DNA of 64,000 nucleotides from Rippkaea orientalis PCC 8801 (GCF_000021805.1 NC_011726.1:434001-498000), one strand, 5' to 3'; positions 1-8,892 are shown, numbered from the stretch's first letter. Notes: a model not told the origin generated them from the letters alone. Translations and numbers: made by a program.

Positions 1-1680
1 GTGAATGCTATCAATCCAAGCATAGGGATTTTCATAGACTTTCGCACAAGGAATCCCCCAAATTTTCTCAAACGCAGGACTCAGATAGAGTAACTGATAG
101 GTTTGGGTATCATGGATATATAAAACATCTCTTACATTGTCGATTAATTGACGAAACTTGAGCTTATTTTCCCGTAAAGATTCTTCAATTTGTTTAAGAT
201 CTGTCACGTTGCGAAGACTAATAACAACACCAGAAATATTGTGATCTGCTTCAACGTAGGGGAAAAAATTAGCGCTAATAAATTGTCTTCCTAAAAGGGG
301 TAACTCAAACCAATCTTGAGATTTTAGAGGTTCTCCTAAAAAAGTTCGATCAACAAAGGGTTTAACTTGGGTTTGAAAGACTTTCTCTCCTAAAATTTCT
401 GAAACACGGTGTCCGATAACTTCTTCTGAGGTCTTTTGATGCAAGTTTAGATAAGCTTGGTTAGCCAGTTGATAAGTATAGTCACGATCTAATAAAATTA
501 CTGCATCGCTAGTAGCTGAAACAATATGTTCATATTGCTTTAATCGAGCTTCTGATTGTTTACGAGAGTTAATATTTTCAACCATAGCAAACCCATAACG
601 GAGCTTTCCTTGTTCATCTCGCAAGCAAGCTGCTGTCAGCATAACCCAAAGGATCTGACCATTTTTAGTAATGTATCGTTTCTCTAGAGAATAATAGGGA
701 ATTTCTTGATTGTATAATTGTTCTGCTAACTGTATATCCTTATCAATATCATCGGGATGAGTAACCTCAACAAAGGTTAACGCAAGTAATTCTGACTCAG
801 AATAGCCTAACATTTGACAGAGAGTATGATTAACATTAATAAACCGATAATCTAACCCTACAATTGCCATTCCTAATGGTCCTTCTTCAAACACCTTGCG
901 AAATCGTTCTTCGTGTTCTTTAAACAATTTGTCTGCTTGTTTACGCTGACTAATGTCGCGTAAAATAACTGTAAAAATCGTTTCGTTAGGTAGTTTTAAC
1001 TGAGAGATCGATGCTTCTGCGGGAAACTCGGTTCCATCTCGCCGTAACCCAAAAATTTCTCGATGGGGACTCATTTTTCTGGGGATATGATCGGATTCAC
1101 TGAACTCTTTAACGTACTGTTGATGTTCTGAGACAAAACGCTTAGGTAAAAGATAATATAACGGTTTACCAAGGATATCTAAAGCCTTCCAACCAAAGAT
1201 TTTTTCTGCTCCTTGATTAAATAGGGTAATCTGTTGGTTATGATTAATACAAATGATGGCATCTTCTGCTATATTTAAAATCCCCTCTAGACGTGCTTGG
1301 GAAGTTTCTATAACGGTTTTTATGTCTAGATATTTAGTTTTAGAGATCAAGAAAATGAGATTGATAGCAATATAAATTGATAATAAGGCAGCCAAGGATT
1401 TAATAATAGCAAATAGCCCATTATTTGGATGCCAAAGCGTTGCTATTTCTATCAAATGAATTGTCCCACAGATGATAAGAAAGATACTCAATAAAAGTCC
1501 TATCGATTGATAAGAAAAATCAGGACATTTTCGGCTCAAATAAATCAGTGTTGAGGCAACACAATAATAGGCTATGGTAATTAAAATATCAGAAGTTAAG
1601 TGAAGCGTAATTAAAGAATTTTGCCCATTGCCCAATATAACATCACCATAAAACAGAAAATAAACCAAGAAATAAACCAT
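1..1680 (-). CDS. Ethylene-receptor-like multi-PAS sensor protein (3' end outside window)
   Basis: The frame is open from an ATG at 1680 down to base 1, so the C-terminus is missing. Residues about 20-110 form three membrane helices that line up with the plant ETR1 ethylene-binding domain: D31, Y38, C71 and H75 have exactly the spacing of ETR1 D25, Y32, C65 and H69, and the helix-2 core reads CGTIHL. C65 and H69 are the known Cu(I) ligands in that family. ETR1 I35 and P36 are V41 and A42 here. Three PAS domains follow (starting near residues 130, 258 and 378) and a fourth (near 508) is cut. The output domain (histidine kinase or diguanylate cyclase) is outside the window. Synechocystis SynEtr1 is the known cyanobacterial precedent; ethylene sensing is inferred. 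Confidence 0.85.
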   Translation of the reverse strand, partial: MVYFLVYFLFYGDVILGNGQNSLITLHLTSDILITIAYYCVASTLIYLSRKCPDFSYQSIGLLLSIFLIICGTIHLIEIATLWHPNNGLFAIIKSLAALLSIYIAINLIFLISKTKYLDIKTVIETSQARLEGILNIAEDAIICINHNQQITLFNQGAEKIFGWKALDILGKPLYYLLPKRFVSEHQQYVKEFSESDHIPRKMSPHREIFGLRRDGTEFPAEASISQLKLPNETIFTVILRDISQRKQADKLFKEHEERFRKVFEEGPLGMAIVGLDYRFINVNHTLCQMLGYSESELLALTFVEVTHPDDIDKDIQLAEQLYNQEIPYYSLEKRYITKNGQILWVMLTAACLRDEQGKLRYGFAMVENINSRKQSEARLKQYEHIVSATSDAVILLDRDYTYQLANQAYLNLHQKTSEEVIGHRVSEILGEKVFQTQVKPFVDRTFLGEPLKSQDWFELPLLGRQFISANFFPYVEADHNISGVVISLRNVTDLKQIEESLRENKLKFRQLIDNVRDVLYIHDTQTYQLLYLSPAFEKIWGIPCAKVYENPYAWIDSIH

Positions 1681-2003
1681 TATCAATAACAGTCATCTAA
1701 ATAAAAATGAGAACATTCAGAAACTTTAAAATTTTATTTTATTTTAGCTTTTATTTTTTATAGATCTCCCTTTGAAGGTAATAATCGTCTCTCAATATCG
1801 TTAAGATATTCGCTAAGGGTGAGGAGTTTAATAGCGATCGCCATCAATTTTCACCGATTCACCAGAGCCTCAATTTCGATCTTAACCTGAAGCTAGTCTA
1901 AAGTTATCGAGGATTTCAGGGATTGTTGATTAAGATGAGTGAACAAGTAACACCCATGAAGTCAAATTTCCGACTTCTGATTTCCGACTTCTGACTTCAA
2001 ATT
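1681..2003. other. Intergenic region upstream of fbp
   Basis: This 323-base gap separates two divergently transcribed genes. It holds one HIP1-like site near 1839 and a short tandem repeat close to the fbp start. An ATG at 1935 is in frame with fbp but meets a TGA at 1992-1994, so it could only encode a 19-residue upstream peptide. I see no convincing promoter. Confidence 0.6.
1967..1994. repeat. Tandem 14-mer (2 x 7) repeat before fbp
   Basis: The 14-mer TTTCCGACTTCTGA occurs twice in direct tandem (1967-1980 and 1981-1994), ending nine bases before the fbp ATG. It contains the reverse complement of the AGTCAGA heptamer repeated inside the next gene (3349-3383), so both appear to belong to one short-tandem-repeat family. 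Confidence 0.85.
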
Positions 2004-3047
2004 ATGACTAGCTTACAACCCCTCGTTATTCCCGAACATAGTCTTGATCGAGACTGTACCACCCTTTCTCGCCACGTTCTACAACAATTACAAAGTTTTT
2101 CCCCAGAAGCCCAAGATCTCAGTGCTATTATGACCCGTATTGCCCTCGCTGGCAAACTTATCGCCCGTCGTCTGAGTCGTGCCGGGTTGATGGCGGATGT
2201 GCTAGGATTTACGGGAGAAACCAACGTCCAAGGAGAATCCGTCAAAAAGATGGATGTCTACGCTAATGACGTATTTATTTCCGTCTTTAAGCAAAGTGGG
2301 TTAGTCTGTCGCCTCGCCTCAGAAGAGATGGATCTACCCTATTATATCCCTGAAAATTGCCCCATTGGACGTTATACCCTACTCTACGATCCCATTGATG
2401 GCTCATCCAATGTCGATATCAATTTGAATGTAGGGTCAATCTTTGCTATCCGTCAACAAGAGGGAATGGATGAAAATGGAGATGGATCAGATTTATTGCG
2501 CGATGGACGGGGACAACTAGCAGCCGGATACATTCTCTATGGTCCGTCAACGATGTTGGTTTATTCTATTGGTCATGGTGTTCATTCTTTCCTTCTAGAC
2601 CCCAGTTTAGGCGAATTTATCCTAGCCCAAGAAAACATTAAGATTCCTGACCATGGACCGATTTATAGTACCAATGAAGGGAATTTTTGGCAGTGGGATG
2701 AAGCCATTCGAGATTATACTCGCTATGTCCATCGCCATGAAGGTTATACCGCCCGTTACAGTGGGGCTTTAGTGGGAGATATTCACCGTATTTTAATGCA
2801 AGGAGGCGTTTTCCTCTACCCAGGAACCGTTAAAAATCCTCGCGGAAAATTACGTCTACTCTATGAAACTGCCCCCCTTGCTTTTTTGGTAGAACAAGCA
2901 GGAGGAAAAGCCAGTGATGGAACAACTCGGTTATTAGATATTGTCCCCGATAAACTCCATGCGCGTAGTCCCTTAGTTATTGGTTCTATGGAGGATGTTA
3001 AATTAGTTGAGTCCTTTATTGAAGACCGCAAAAATAGAGGAAATTAA
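2004..3047 (+). CDS. fbp: Fructose-1,6-bisphosphatase class I
   Basis: Hydrolyses fructose-1,6-bisphosphate to fructose-6-phosphate in gluconeogenesis and the Calvin cycle. The 347-residue protein is full length for class I FBPase. The metal-binding motif DPIDGSS is at residues 129-135 and the acidic pair E107/E108 precedes it, matching the family metal site. No redox-loop cysteine pair like that of chloroplast FBPase is evident by eye. The ATG at 2004 has no clear Shine-Dalgarno and sits just after a tandem repeat. It is followed after nine bases by cobB in the same direction. Confidence 0.95.
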   Translation: MTSLQPLVIPEHSLDRDCTTLSRHVLQQLQSFSPEAQDLSAIMTRIALAGKLIARRLSRAGLMADVLGFTGETNVQGESVKKMDVYANDVFISVFKQSGLVCRLASEEMDLPYYIPENCPIGRYTLLYDPIDGSSNVDINLNVGSIFAIRQQEGMDENGDGSDLLRDGRGQLAAGYILYGPSTMLVYSIGHGVHSFLLDPSLGEFILAQENIKIPDHGPIYSTNEGNFWQWDEAIRDYTRYVHRHEGYTARYSGALVGDIHRILMQGGVFLYPGTVKNPRGKLRLLYETAPLAFLVEQAGGKASDGTTRLLDIVPDKLHARSPLVIGSMEDVKLVESFIEDRKNRGN

Positions 3048-3056
3048 ATCTAATCC

Positions 3057-4481
3057 GTGGCATTAATTATTGCTGGCGATCGCAGTGGTGTCGGAAAAAC
3101 AACCATCACTCTCGCACTACTTTCCTTTCTCGTTTCCCAAAAACACCGCGTACAATCCTTTAAAGTGGGGCCAGATTATATTGACCCCATGTTTCATACT
3201 GCCATTACTGGTCGTCCTTGCCGTAATTTAGACCCTATTCTGACTTCTGAAAGCTACGTTCAAGCCTGTTTTACTCAGCATTGCCAAGGCGTAGATTATG
3301 CCCTAGTAGAAGGCGTAATGGGGTTATTTGATGGCATCCCTTTTACAAAGTCAGAAGTCAGAAGTCAGAAGTCAGAAGTTAGAGAAAAATGGGAGATAGA
3401 ATCCTTTTATTATGGGAGTACTGCCCATATTGCTCGACTTTTAGACATTCCTGTCCTATTGGTGATTGACTGTTCTCGGTTATCGGGATCAGTCGCTGCG
3501 ATCGCCCATGGGTATCGTTCCCTTGATCCCAAGCTGAACATCGTCGGAGTCATCCTCAACCGAGTGGGAAGCGATCGCCATCATTATCTCTTGCAACAAT
3601 CCCTAGAGTCTCTTAACATTCCCATTTTAGGAACCCTAAGCCGTCAAGATTCCCTGACCATTCCTGATCGCCATCTGGGGTTAGTACCCACCACCGAACT
3701 ACCCCACCTACAACCCCTATTTAAACAACTTAGCCATCTCGCCAAAAAGAATTTCAACTGGGATCTTCTCCTCCCCCTCCTCACTCCCCCACCCTCTCCC
3801 CCCCTCACCCCCTCACCCTCTCCCCCCCTCACCCCCATCAGACTAGCCCTAGCCAGCGATCGCGCCTTCAATTTTTACTACCAAGACAACCTCGATCACC
3901 TAGAAACCTTAGGGATACAACTGATCCCTTGGAGTCCCTTGAGAGATGCAACCTTACCCCCAGATATCCACGGACTCTATTTCGGAGGAGGATTTCCAGA
4001 AATGTTTGCAGAAGAACTCTCTAGCAATCTAAACGCTGTAAAATCGGTTAAAACAGCCATTGCTGCTGGAATCCCTACCTATGCCGAATGTGGAGGATTA
4101 ATGTATCTTTGTGACCAGTTAATCGATTTTCAAGGGCAAACATGGCCGATGGTGGGCATCTTACCCACAACCGCTATGATGGGTTCCCAACTTACCCTAG
4201 GCTATCGTCAAGCCACTGCCCTAGAAAATACTCCCTTGTTGAATAAAGGAACCACCCTCTGGGGTCATGAATTTCATCGTTCTTCCCTCAGCAATCCCCC
4301 CTTAAAACCGCTTTTTTCCCTAACAAGTTGGCATTATTCGCCATTTATTCAGACCGAAGGATGGGTAAACTTTCAAGTCCACGCATCCTACATTCATCTT
4401 CATTTTGCTGGCTGTCCCTCAGTTGCCAAAAAATTTTTCAGTCATTGCCTTGATTTTTTTAAGCAAAGTAAGCTAAGCTAA
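3057..4481 (+). CDS. cobB: Cobyrinate a,c-diamide synthase (CbiA/CobB family)
   Basis: ATP-dependent, glutamine-using amidation of side chains a and c of cobyrinic acid in corrin (B12-type) biosynthesis. The N-terminal dethiobiotin-synthetase-like domain starts at the GTG of 3057 and carries the P-loop GDRSGVGKTT at residues 7-16. The C-terminal class I glutamine amidotransferase domain has its nucleophile in AECGG near residue 345. Two oddities: residues about 98-109 are encoded by five copies of a heptamer inserted between the GVMGLFDG motif and the STAHIA segment, and the interdomain linker near residues 243-261 is Pro/Ser/Leu/Thr low complexity from a C-rich repeat. Both keep the frame, so the gene is probably functional. 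Confidence 0.92.
   Translation: MALIIAGDRSGVGKTTITLALLSFLVSQKHRVQSFKVGPDYIDPMFHTAITGRPCRNLDPILTSESYVQACFTQHCQGVDYALVEGVMGLFDGIPFTKSEVRSQKSEVREKWEIESFYYGSTAHIARLLDIPVLLVIDCSRLSGSVAAIAHGYRSLDPKLNIVGVILNRVGSDRHHYLLQQSLESLNIPILGTLSRQDSLTIPDRHLGLVPTTELPHLQPLFKQLSHLAKKNFNWDLLLPLLTPPPSPPLTPSPSPPLTPIRLALASDRAFNFYYQDNLDHLETLGIQLIPWSPLRDATLPPDIHGLYFGGGFPEMFAEELSSNLNAVKSVKTAIAAGIPTYAECGGLMYLCDQLIDFQGQTWPMVGILPTTAMMGSQLTLGYRQATALENTPLLNKGTTLWGHEFHRSSLSNPPLKPLFSLTSWHYSPFIQTEGWVNFQVHASYIHLHFAGCPSVAKKFFSHCLDFFKQSKLS
3349..3383. repeat. Heptamer tandem repeat inside cobB
   Basis: Four perfect AGTCAGA units (3349-3376) and one AGTTAGA unit (3377-3383) lie in the cobB coding sequence. Five 7-bp units add 35 bases, so only the surrounding bases keep the reading frame. 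The translated stretch is charged (SEVRSQKSEVRE) and looks unlike the flanking conserved domain. Confidence 0.95.
3781..3839. repeat. C-rich low-complexity repeat in cobB linker
   Basis: The coding strand is almost purely C and T with some A here, built from variations of CCCTCAC. A longer unit of about 21-23 bases is duplicated. It encodes a Pro/Ser/Thr/Leu linker between the ATP-binding and amidotransferase domains. A G-rich stretch inside cysS (33589-33617, plus-strand reading) is similar in kind when read on its coding strand. Confidence 0.85.
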
Positions 4482-4540
4482 ACACAGTTAAATTTTGAAA
4501 ACAACCGTTTAGGTAAAACAGGAGGTGATGCCCATGACAG

Positions 4541-4609
4541 ATAGTAGTAGTAAAATCATGGGTCTCCTGATTGAAGTTAGCCGGCTGTGCGCCGGGGCTG
4601 TTCTCTAGT
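4541..4609 (+). CDS. Possible very small ORF with a strong Shine-Dalgarno
   Basis: A run AGGAGGTGAT, complementary to the 16S rRNA 3' end, stands four bases before an ATG opening a roughly 24-codon frame that ends in TAG. The peptide begins MTDSSSKIMGLL and ends in a hydrophobic CAGAVL tail. I recognise no family. The 3' two thirds of the frame overlap a long inverted repeat, so it could be a leader peptide, a small membrane peptide or chance. Coordinates are read by eye and may be off by a few bases. Confidence 0.35.
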
Positions 4610-4679
4610 AGTCAGTTGCCCGCTTCCGTAACTGTTGCTGGTGTTCCTTCCGGCAGTTAGGTTTCAATCAGAAGACCCC
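4557..4679. ncRNA. Candidate structured RNA: long stem enclosing three hairpins
   Basis: GGGTCTCCTGATTGAA at the left end pairs with TTCAATCAGAAGACCC at the right end (15 of 16 positions). The enclosed 90 or so bases contain three further hairpins: CCGGC-TGTGC-GCCGG, CAGTT...AACTG, and GCTGG...CCGGC. A branched fold of this size suggests a functional RNA. It lies between cobB and the porin gene. The one mismatch of the outer stem becomes G-U on the minus strand, while the third hairpin prefers the plus strand, so direction is unresolved. I could not match it to a known riboswitch, and no B12 box was seen. Confidence 0.5.
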
Positions 4680-4691
4680 TTCACTCAACCA

Positions 4692-4748
4692 ACCACTCCC
4701 ATCTTTTAGTATTGTTTGTTATGAAACAGTGCGATAGGTGGGAGTGGT
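4692..4748. repeat. Inverted repeat / hairpin
   Basis: ACCACTCCC (4692-4700) is the exact reverse complement of GGGAGTGGT (4740-4748), with three more possible pairs inside and a loop of about 30 bases. It follows the branched RNA candidate directly and is followed by ACTATTTTGG, a weak U-run. It could be a terminator or part of the same structured transcript. Confidence 0.6.
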
Positions 4749-4871
4749 ACTATTTTGGTAAAGATTTAGACTGTTTGCCTTTTTATAAAGTTCCTCACCT
4801 CAGAAAAGTTAATATTGAGTATCTCCCTTCCCAAAAAAAATTTATATCCCTTGCTATTTTGAAAACTTGTG

Positions 4872-4877
4872 TATAAT
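4872..4877 (+). promoter_or_regulatory. Probable -10 box of the porin gene
   Basis: A perfect TATAAT lies 62 bases before the porin ATG. The best -35 candidate is TTGCTA at 4851-4856 with a 15-base spacer, which is short. A GAGGA ribosome-binding site is at 4924-4928. Confidence 0.5.
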
Positions 4878-4938
4878 GGAATGAGGAGTAAGACTATAAA
4901 CTCTGTAGTCAATCTAAAGGTGTGAGGAAAAGCTGAAA

Positions 4939-6939
4939 ATGCTTAGAAGAAATTGGAAAACATTGCTGGTAAGTCCAGCTTTATTGGGAATGGCACTAGC
5001 CGTCTCACCCGCTGCAACGGCAGCCGAAACCCCCTCCCAAGCTGGAGTATCCCAGAACGAAACAGCAAGCTTTGAAATTGCTCAGGCAAAACAAGATCAA
5101 CTGCTTGACAAATTAGAAAATTACAGCAACGAAGGTCAATCCAATAGTAACGATCAAGTGACCAGCGTTAGCGAGCTACGGGACGTTGCACCCACCGAGT
5201 GGGCTTATGAGGCTCTGCGTAGTTTAGTTGAACGTTATGGTTGTATTGTTGGTTATCCTGACCGTACTTTCCGAGGCAACCGTGCAACCTCCCGTTGGGA
5301 ATTTGCGGCTGGTTTAAACGCTTGCTTAAACACAATGGAGCGTTTAATCCAAGAGAACGTGGCCGTTCTACGGGAAGACATCGAAAAACTCAAACGCTTA
5401 ATGCAAGAATTTGAAGCCGAACTGGCTGCATTAGGTGCACGGGTAGATAACCTAGAAGGTCGTGTTGCCTTCTTAGAAGATCACCAATTCTCTACCACGA
5501 CCAAATTAGTTGGGGAAGTCATCTTTGCTGTTACTGGCGCGGGTGGTAGCCGTTCTTCTGATGAGAACCAAACAGTATTTCAAGATCGGATTCGTTTAAG
5601 CTTCAACACCAGTTTCAGTGGGGAAGACTTATTAGTAACCCGTTTATCTGCTAGTACAGGTACCGGAACTGATCGTTTCACCATCAGTAAACCCGACTTA
5701 CGGGTGATCAACCCCAACACTGGGCAGCCCATTGGTATCTCTCTCCAAGAAAACACCTTGGTTAACGCCACCGCTACCCAAACCCACCAAATCGGTCCTC
5801 GTCGGGATGAACAAAACAACGACGTTGTGATCGACTGGGTTGGTTACTACGCACCTATCCAACTCTTGGATAACTTCAAGCTTGACACCTATGTGGCAGC
5901 TTGGGGTGGTAAATGGTATGACTTCGTTCCTACCTTAAACCCCTTCTTCGAGGACTTTGACGGTGGTAAAGGTTCCTTGAGTACCTTCTCCCAACGTAAC
6001 CCCATCTACCGAATTGGGGGTGGTGCTGGTGCTGGTGCTAGTTTACAACTCGACTGGTTGAAGAACGTTCTTGGACCAACCTCCATCAGCTTTGGTTACT
6101 TAGCTGGAACCCCCAACAGCCCCTGCCAGAACGGACGGGGTGATGGAACTGGATGTAGCGATCGCTTGACCACCAACCCTGCGACTGGTAAACCCTACGC
6201 AGAAAGCGATGGTGGTAACGGTCTGTTCAACGGTAACTATGGTGCGTTGGCTCAGATCAACACCAACATCTTTGACAGTGTAAACATCGGTTTCACCTAC
6301 GTTCACGCTTACCACAAACCCGATAGCCCGATCTTCGGGGAAGGGATTAACGAAGGACCTGGAATCGTTGGTACTTCTATCGCTAACGGTGCTCGTTCTC
6401 AGTTAAATAATGCTTTTGCTTTGGGAACCGTTGGTGAGCCTGGAATCCCTACTCCAACCTTTAATGGAAGTGGAGAAAACGCTCTTGATGGTGGAGAGGT
6501 CAACCCCTTCGACTGGGGCGGTAAAGTAACTAACAGTTACGGTATTTCCGGAACCTGGCGGCCCTATGACTGGGTTAACTTCAGTGCCTTTGGTTCATTC
6601 CACAACGTTCGTTATCTCGGACGTGGTAAGGCGGCTGAACTGTGGACTGGTGGCGGTGGACTTGCGTTCCCCGACCTCTTTAAAGAAGGTAACTTGTTAG
6701 GGATCTTTGCAGGGGTTCAACCCTACCAAGGCGATAGCGATCGTCCCACCACGGCTGGTTATTACCTCTTACCTACCCAAAACCCTGTAACCGTTGAAGT
6801 GTTCTATCGCTATCAAGTCACCGATAACATTTCTTTAACTCCTGGTGTAATCTGGATTTCCAAACCTGAACAGTTTGTGAACAAAGAAGGATCTGACGGT
6901 GAAGTTATCGGAACCCTGCGCGGAACTTTCTCGTTCTAG
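4939..6939 (+). CDS. SLH-domain OprB-type outer-membrane porin
   Basis: Major outer-membrane porin of the cyanobacterial SLH-OprB family (compare Synechocystis Slr1841). Residues 1 to about 29 are a signal peptide ending in an Ala-rich cleavage site. An SLH domain spans about 77-140 (DVAPTEWAYEALRSL, then GYPDRTFRGNRATSRWEFA), which anchors to peptidoglycan-linked polymer. A short coiled coil follows (about 140-178), then the OprB beta-barrel (about 185-666) ending in aromatic FSF as outer-membrane proteins do. Length (666 residues) is slightly above typical. It has its own promoter and terminator, and codon use looks highly expressed. Confidence 0.93.
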   Translation: MLRRNWKTLLVSPALLGMALAVSPAATAAETPSQAGVSQNETASFEIAQAKQDQLLDKLENYSNEGQSNSNDQVTSVSELRDVAPTEWAYEALRSLVERYGCIVGYPDRTFRGNRATSRWEFAAGLNACLNTMERLIQENVAVLREDIEKLKRLMQEFEAELAALGARVDNLEGRVAFLEDHQFSTTTKLVGEVIFAVTGAGGSRSSDENQTVFQDRIRLSFNTSFSGEDLLVTRLSASTGTGTDRFTISKPDLRVINPNTGQPIGISLQENTLVNATATQTHQIGPRRDEQNNDVVIDWVGYYAPIQLLDNFKLDTYVAAWGGKWYDFVPTLNPFFEDFDGGKGSLSTFSQRNPIYRIGGGAGAGASLQLDWLKNVLGPTSISFGYLAGTPNSPCQNGRGDGTGCSDRLTTNPATGKPYAESDGGNGLFNGNYGALAQINTNIFDSVNIGFTYVHAYHKPDSPIFGEGINEGPGIVGTSIANGARSQLNNAFALGTVGEPGIPTPTFNGSGENALDGGEVNPFDWGGKVTNSYGISGTWRPYDWVNFSAFGSFHNVRYLGRGKAAELWTGGGGLAFPDLFKEGNLLGIFAGVQPYQGDSDRPTTAGYYLLPTQNPVTVEVFYRYQVTDNISLTPGVIWISKPEQFVNKEGSDGEVIGTLRGTFSF

Positions 6940-6983
6940 ACCCTCAACCAACTCATTTTAGGTTAAGTCTCATCTAATCTCCG

Positions 6984-7018
6984 AAAAAGCCCTACTGTTA
7001 ATTAGTGGGGCTTTTTTG
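6984..7018 (+). terminator. Rho-independent terminator after the porin gene
   Basis: AAAAGCCCTACT pairs with AGTGGGGCTTTT (one G-U pair) around a short AT-rich loop and is followed by a T run. It lies 45 bases past the porin stop codon. Confidence 0.9.
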
Positions 7019-7113
7019 TTGAAGGGTAAAGAAACTCTAAAGAATCCGATTAAATGGGCGATAAAGATACTACAACCAAAGAATCTAGTGTGAATAGTCG
7101 TTAATCAAAAAGA

Positions 7114-8076
7114 ATGAAAATTGCCCACAACGTTACAGAACTCATTGGTCGGACTCCCTTAGTCCAATTAAACCGCATTCCCCAGGCGGAGGGCTGTGTG
7201 GCTCAAATTGTGGTGAAATTAGAGGGAATGAACCCGGCAGCCTCCGTTAAAGACCGTATTGGGGTGAATATGATTAATGCGGCTGAACGAGAAGGACTGA
7301 TTATTCCGGGGAAAACCCTTTTGGTGGAACCCACTTCTGGTAATACTGGAATTGCTCTAGCGATGGCAGCCGCCGCTAAAGGGTATAAACTGATTTTGAC
7401 CATGCCTGAAACCATGAGTAAAGAGCGACGGGCGATGTTAAAAGCCTATGGAGCCCAATTAGAATTAACGCCTGGTAGCGAGGGAATGGGGGGCTGTATT
7501 CGACGGGCTTATGAACTTGTGGAGACGTTGCCTAATGCGTATATGCTGCAACAATTTAATAATCCAGCTAACCCTGAAATTCATCGCCTAACAACGGCCG
7601 AGGAAATTTGGGAAGATACGAATGGGCGAGTTGATATCCTGATTGCCGGGGTGGGGACAGGAGGAACCATTACGGGGGTGGCTGAGGTGATTAAGTCGCG
7701 TAAATCCACCTTTCAGGCGATCGCAGTTGAACCAGCCAATAGTCCCGTGTTGTCGGGGGGAGGTCCTGGTCCGCATAAAATTCAAGGGATTGGGGCGGGT
7801 TTTGTCCCTGAAGTACTCAAACTGGAGTTAATTGATGAAGTGGTGACGGTGACGGATGATGAAGCGATGAGCTATGGCCGTCGTTTAGCCAGGGAAGAGG
7901 GATTATTATCGGGAATTTCTACTGGGGCAGCTTTAGCGGCGGCTATTAAAGTGGCTCAACGTCCTGAAAATAAGGGTAAACTGATTGTTATGATTCAGCC
8001 TAGTTTTGGCGAACGTTATTTAAGTACACCTCTATTTCAAGATTTAGATCCTCCTGAATTGGCAATGGTTAAATAA
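7114..8076 (+). CDS. cysK: Cysteine synthase A (O-acetylserine sulfhydrylase)
   Basis: PLP enzyme making L-cysteine from O-acetylserine and sulfide. The 320-residue protein is normal length. The PLP Schiff-base lysine is K46 in [10 protein letters not shown]; the substrate loop PTSGNTG is at residues 73-79, and the phosphate-binding GTGGTITG and C-terminal QPSFGERYL segments are present. The ATG at 7114 starts the conserved [13 protein letters not shown] block seven residues in, so the start is secure. It stands alone between a terminator and a J-domain gene. Confidence 0.96.
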   Translation: MKIAHNVTELIGRTPLVQLNRIPQAEGCVAQIVVKLEGMNPAASVKDRIGVNMINAAEREGLIIPGKTLLVEPTSGNTGIALAMAAAAKGYKLILTMPETMSKERRAMLKAYGAQLELTPGSEGMGGCIRRAYELVETLPNAYMLQQFNNPANPEIHRLTTAEEIWEDTNGRVDILIAGVGTGGTITGVAEVIKSRKSTFQAIAVEPANSPVLSGGGPGPHKIQGIGAGFVPEVLKLELIDEVVTVTDDEAMSYGRRLAREEGLLSGISTGAALAAAIKVAQRPENKGKLIVMIQPSFGERYLSTPLFQDLDPPELAMVK

Positions 8077-8160
8077 TTAGTAACCGATAAGAGATAATGG
8101 ATAATTAGCTACCAATATTGGCTAGAAGTTGCTAAGCATCAAAGTTGTTTGAAAATTTTT

Positions 8161-8185
8161 AATTATCAATTATCAATTATCAATT
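8161..8185. repeat. Heptamer tandem repeat upstream of the J-domain gene
   Basis: Three perfect AATTATC units (8161-8181) plus a partial fourth lie 15-40 bases before the ATG at 8200. They could be read as coding only from a TTG at 8149, which I reject in favour of the ATG. Confidence 0.9.
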
Positions 8186-8199
8186 CAGTCCAAAGTCTC

Positions 8200-8892
8200 A
8201 TGAAAAATGCTAATCATTACCAAATTCTTGAAGTTAATGTAAGTGCTAGTCAAGGGCAAATTAAACAGGCTTATCGGCGATTAGCTAAGCGGTTTCATCC
8301 TGATTGTGGTGAAGCCGCCAACCATGAGCAAATTATTTTGATCAATGCTGCTTATGAGGTATTAGGCGATCCTGAAAAGCGGCGCAGTTATGATCAACAA
8401 TTGAGTCCTAATTATCCGTCAAGACAACGCCAAGAAAGAACGGCTAAGGCTCAAAACTATTATAAACGCCGTCGGGAAACTGAGCAAAAAACTGAAATTA
8501 TTTTTGATGTTTGGTTAAAGGAAATTTATACACCTATCCATCACTTAGTTAATGTGGTTATTAATTCTTTGGATGGCCAAATTGATGACTTATCGGCTGA
8601 CCCTTTTGATGATGAATTAATGAGTATATTTCAAGAGTATTTAGAAGACTGTCGAGAGTCTTTACAGCAAGCAAAACAGATTTTTGGCTCTCAACCTAAT
8701 CCATCCCAAGCTGCTAAAATAGCAGCTTCTCTCTATTTTTGTTTGAATCAATTGAGCGATGGCATTGATGAGTTAGAATGGTTTGCTCTTAATTATGATG
8801 ATAGTCATTTACATACGGGAAAAGAATTATTTCGTATTGCTAAGAACCTGTGTTATGAAGCTTCAGAAATGATTGATTTAAGGGGGAATTAA
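8200..8892 (+). CDS. J-domain (DnaJ-like) protein
   Basis: An N-terminal J domain (residues about 5-65) contains the diagnostic HPD tripeptide at 33-35, which stimulates Hsp70 ATPase. There is no G/F-rich or zinc-finger region, so it is a class III J protein. The remaining 160 or so residues are charged and helical with no recognised domain; a specialised DnaK co-chaperone is inferred. ATG at 8200 is preferred because the conserved ANHYQILEV block follows directly; an in-frame TTG at 8149 would add 17 residues made mostly of repeat sequence. The last codons overlap the convergent inrS-like gene by four bases. Confidence 0.88.
   Translation: MKNANHYQILEVNVSASQGQIKQAYRRLAKRFHPDCGEAANHEQIILINAAYEVLGDPEKRRSYDQQLSPNYPSRQRQERTAKAQNYYKRRRETEQKTEIIFDVWLKEIYTPIHHLVNVVINSLDGQIDDLSADPFDDELMSIFQEYLEDCRESLQQAKQIFGSQPNPSQAAKIAASLYFCLNQLSDGIDELEWFALNYDDSHLHTGKELFRIAKNLCYEASEMIDLRGN

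Noticed and set aside
1935-1994. Upstream ATG in frame with fbp as an earlier start
   Set aside because: An in-frame TGA at 1992-1994 separates it from fbp, so it can only encode a separate 19-residue peptide.
4482-4938. Cobalamin riboswitch or SRP RNA in the region after cobB
   Set aside because: No B12 box is seen. The minus strand has GCCGGAAGGAAC, resembling the SRP tetraloop, but the flanking AGCAG loop and overall fold do not fit.
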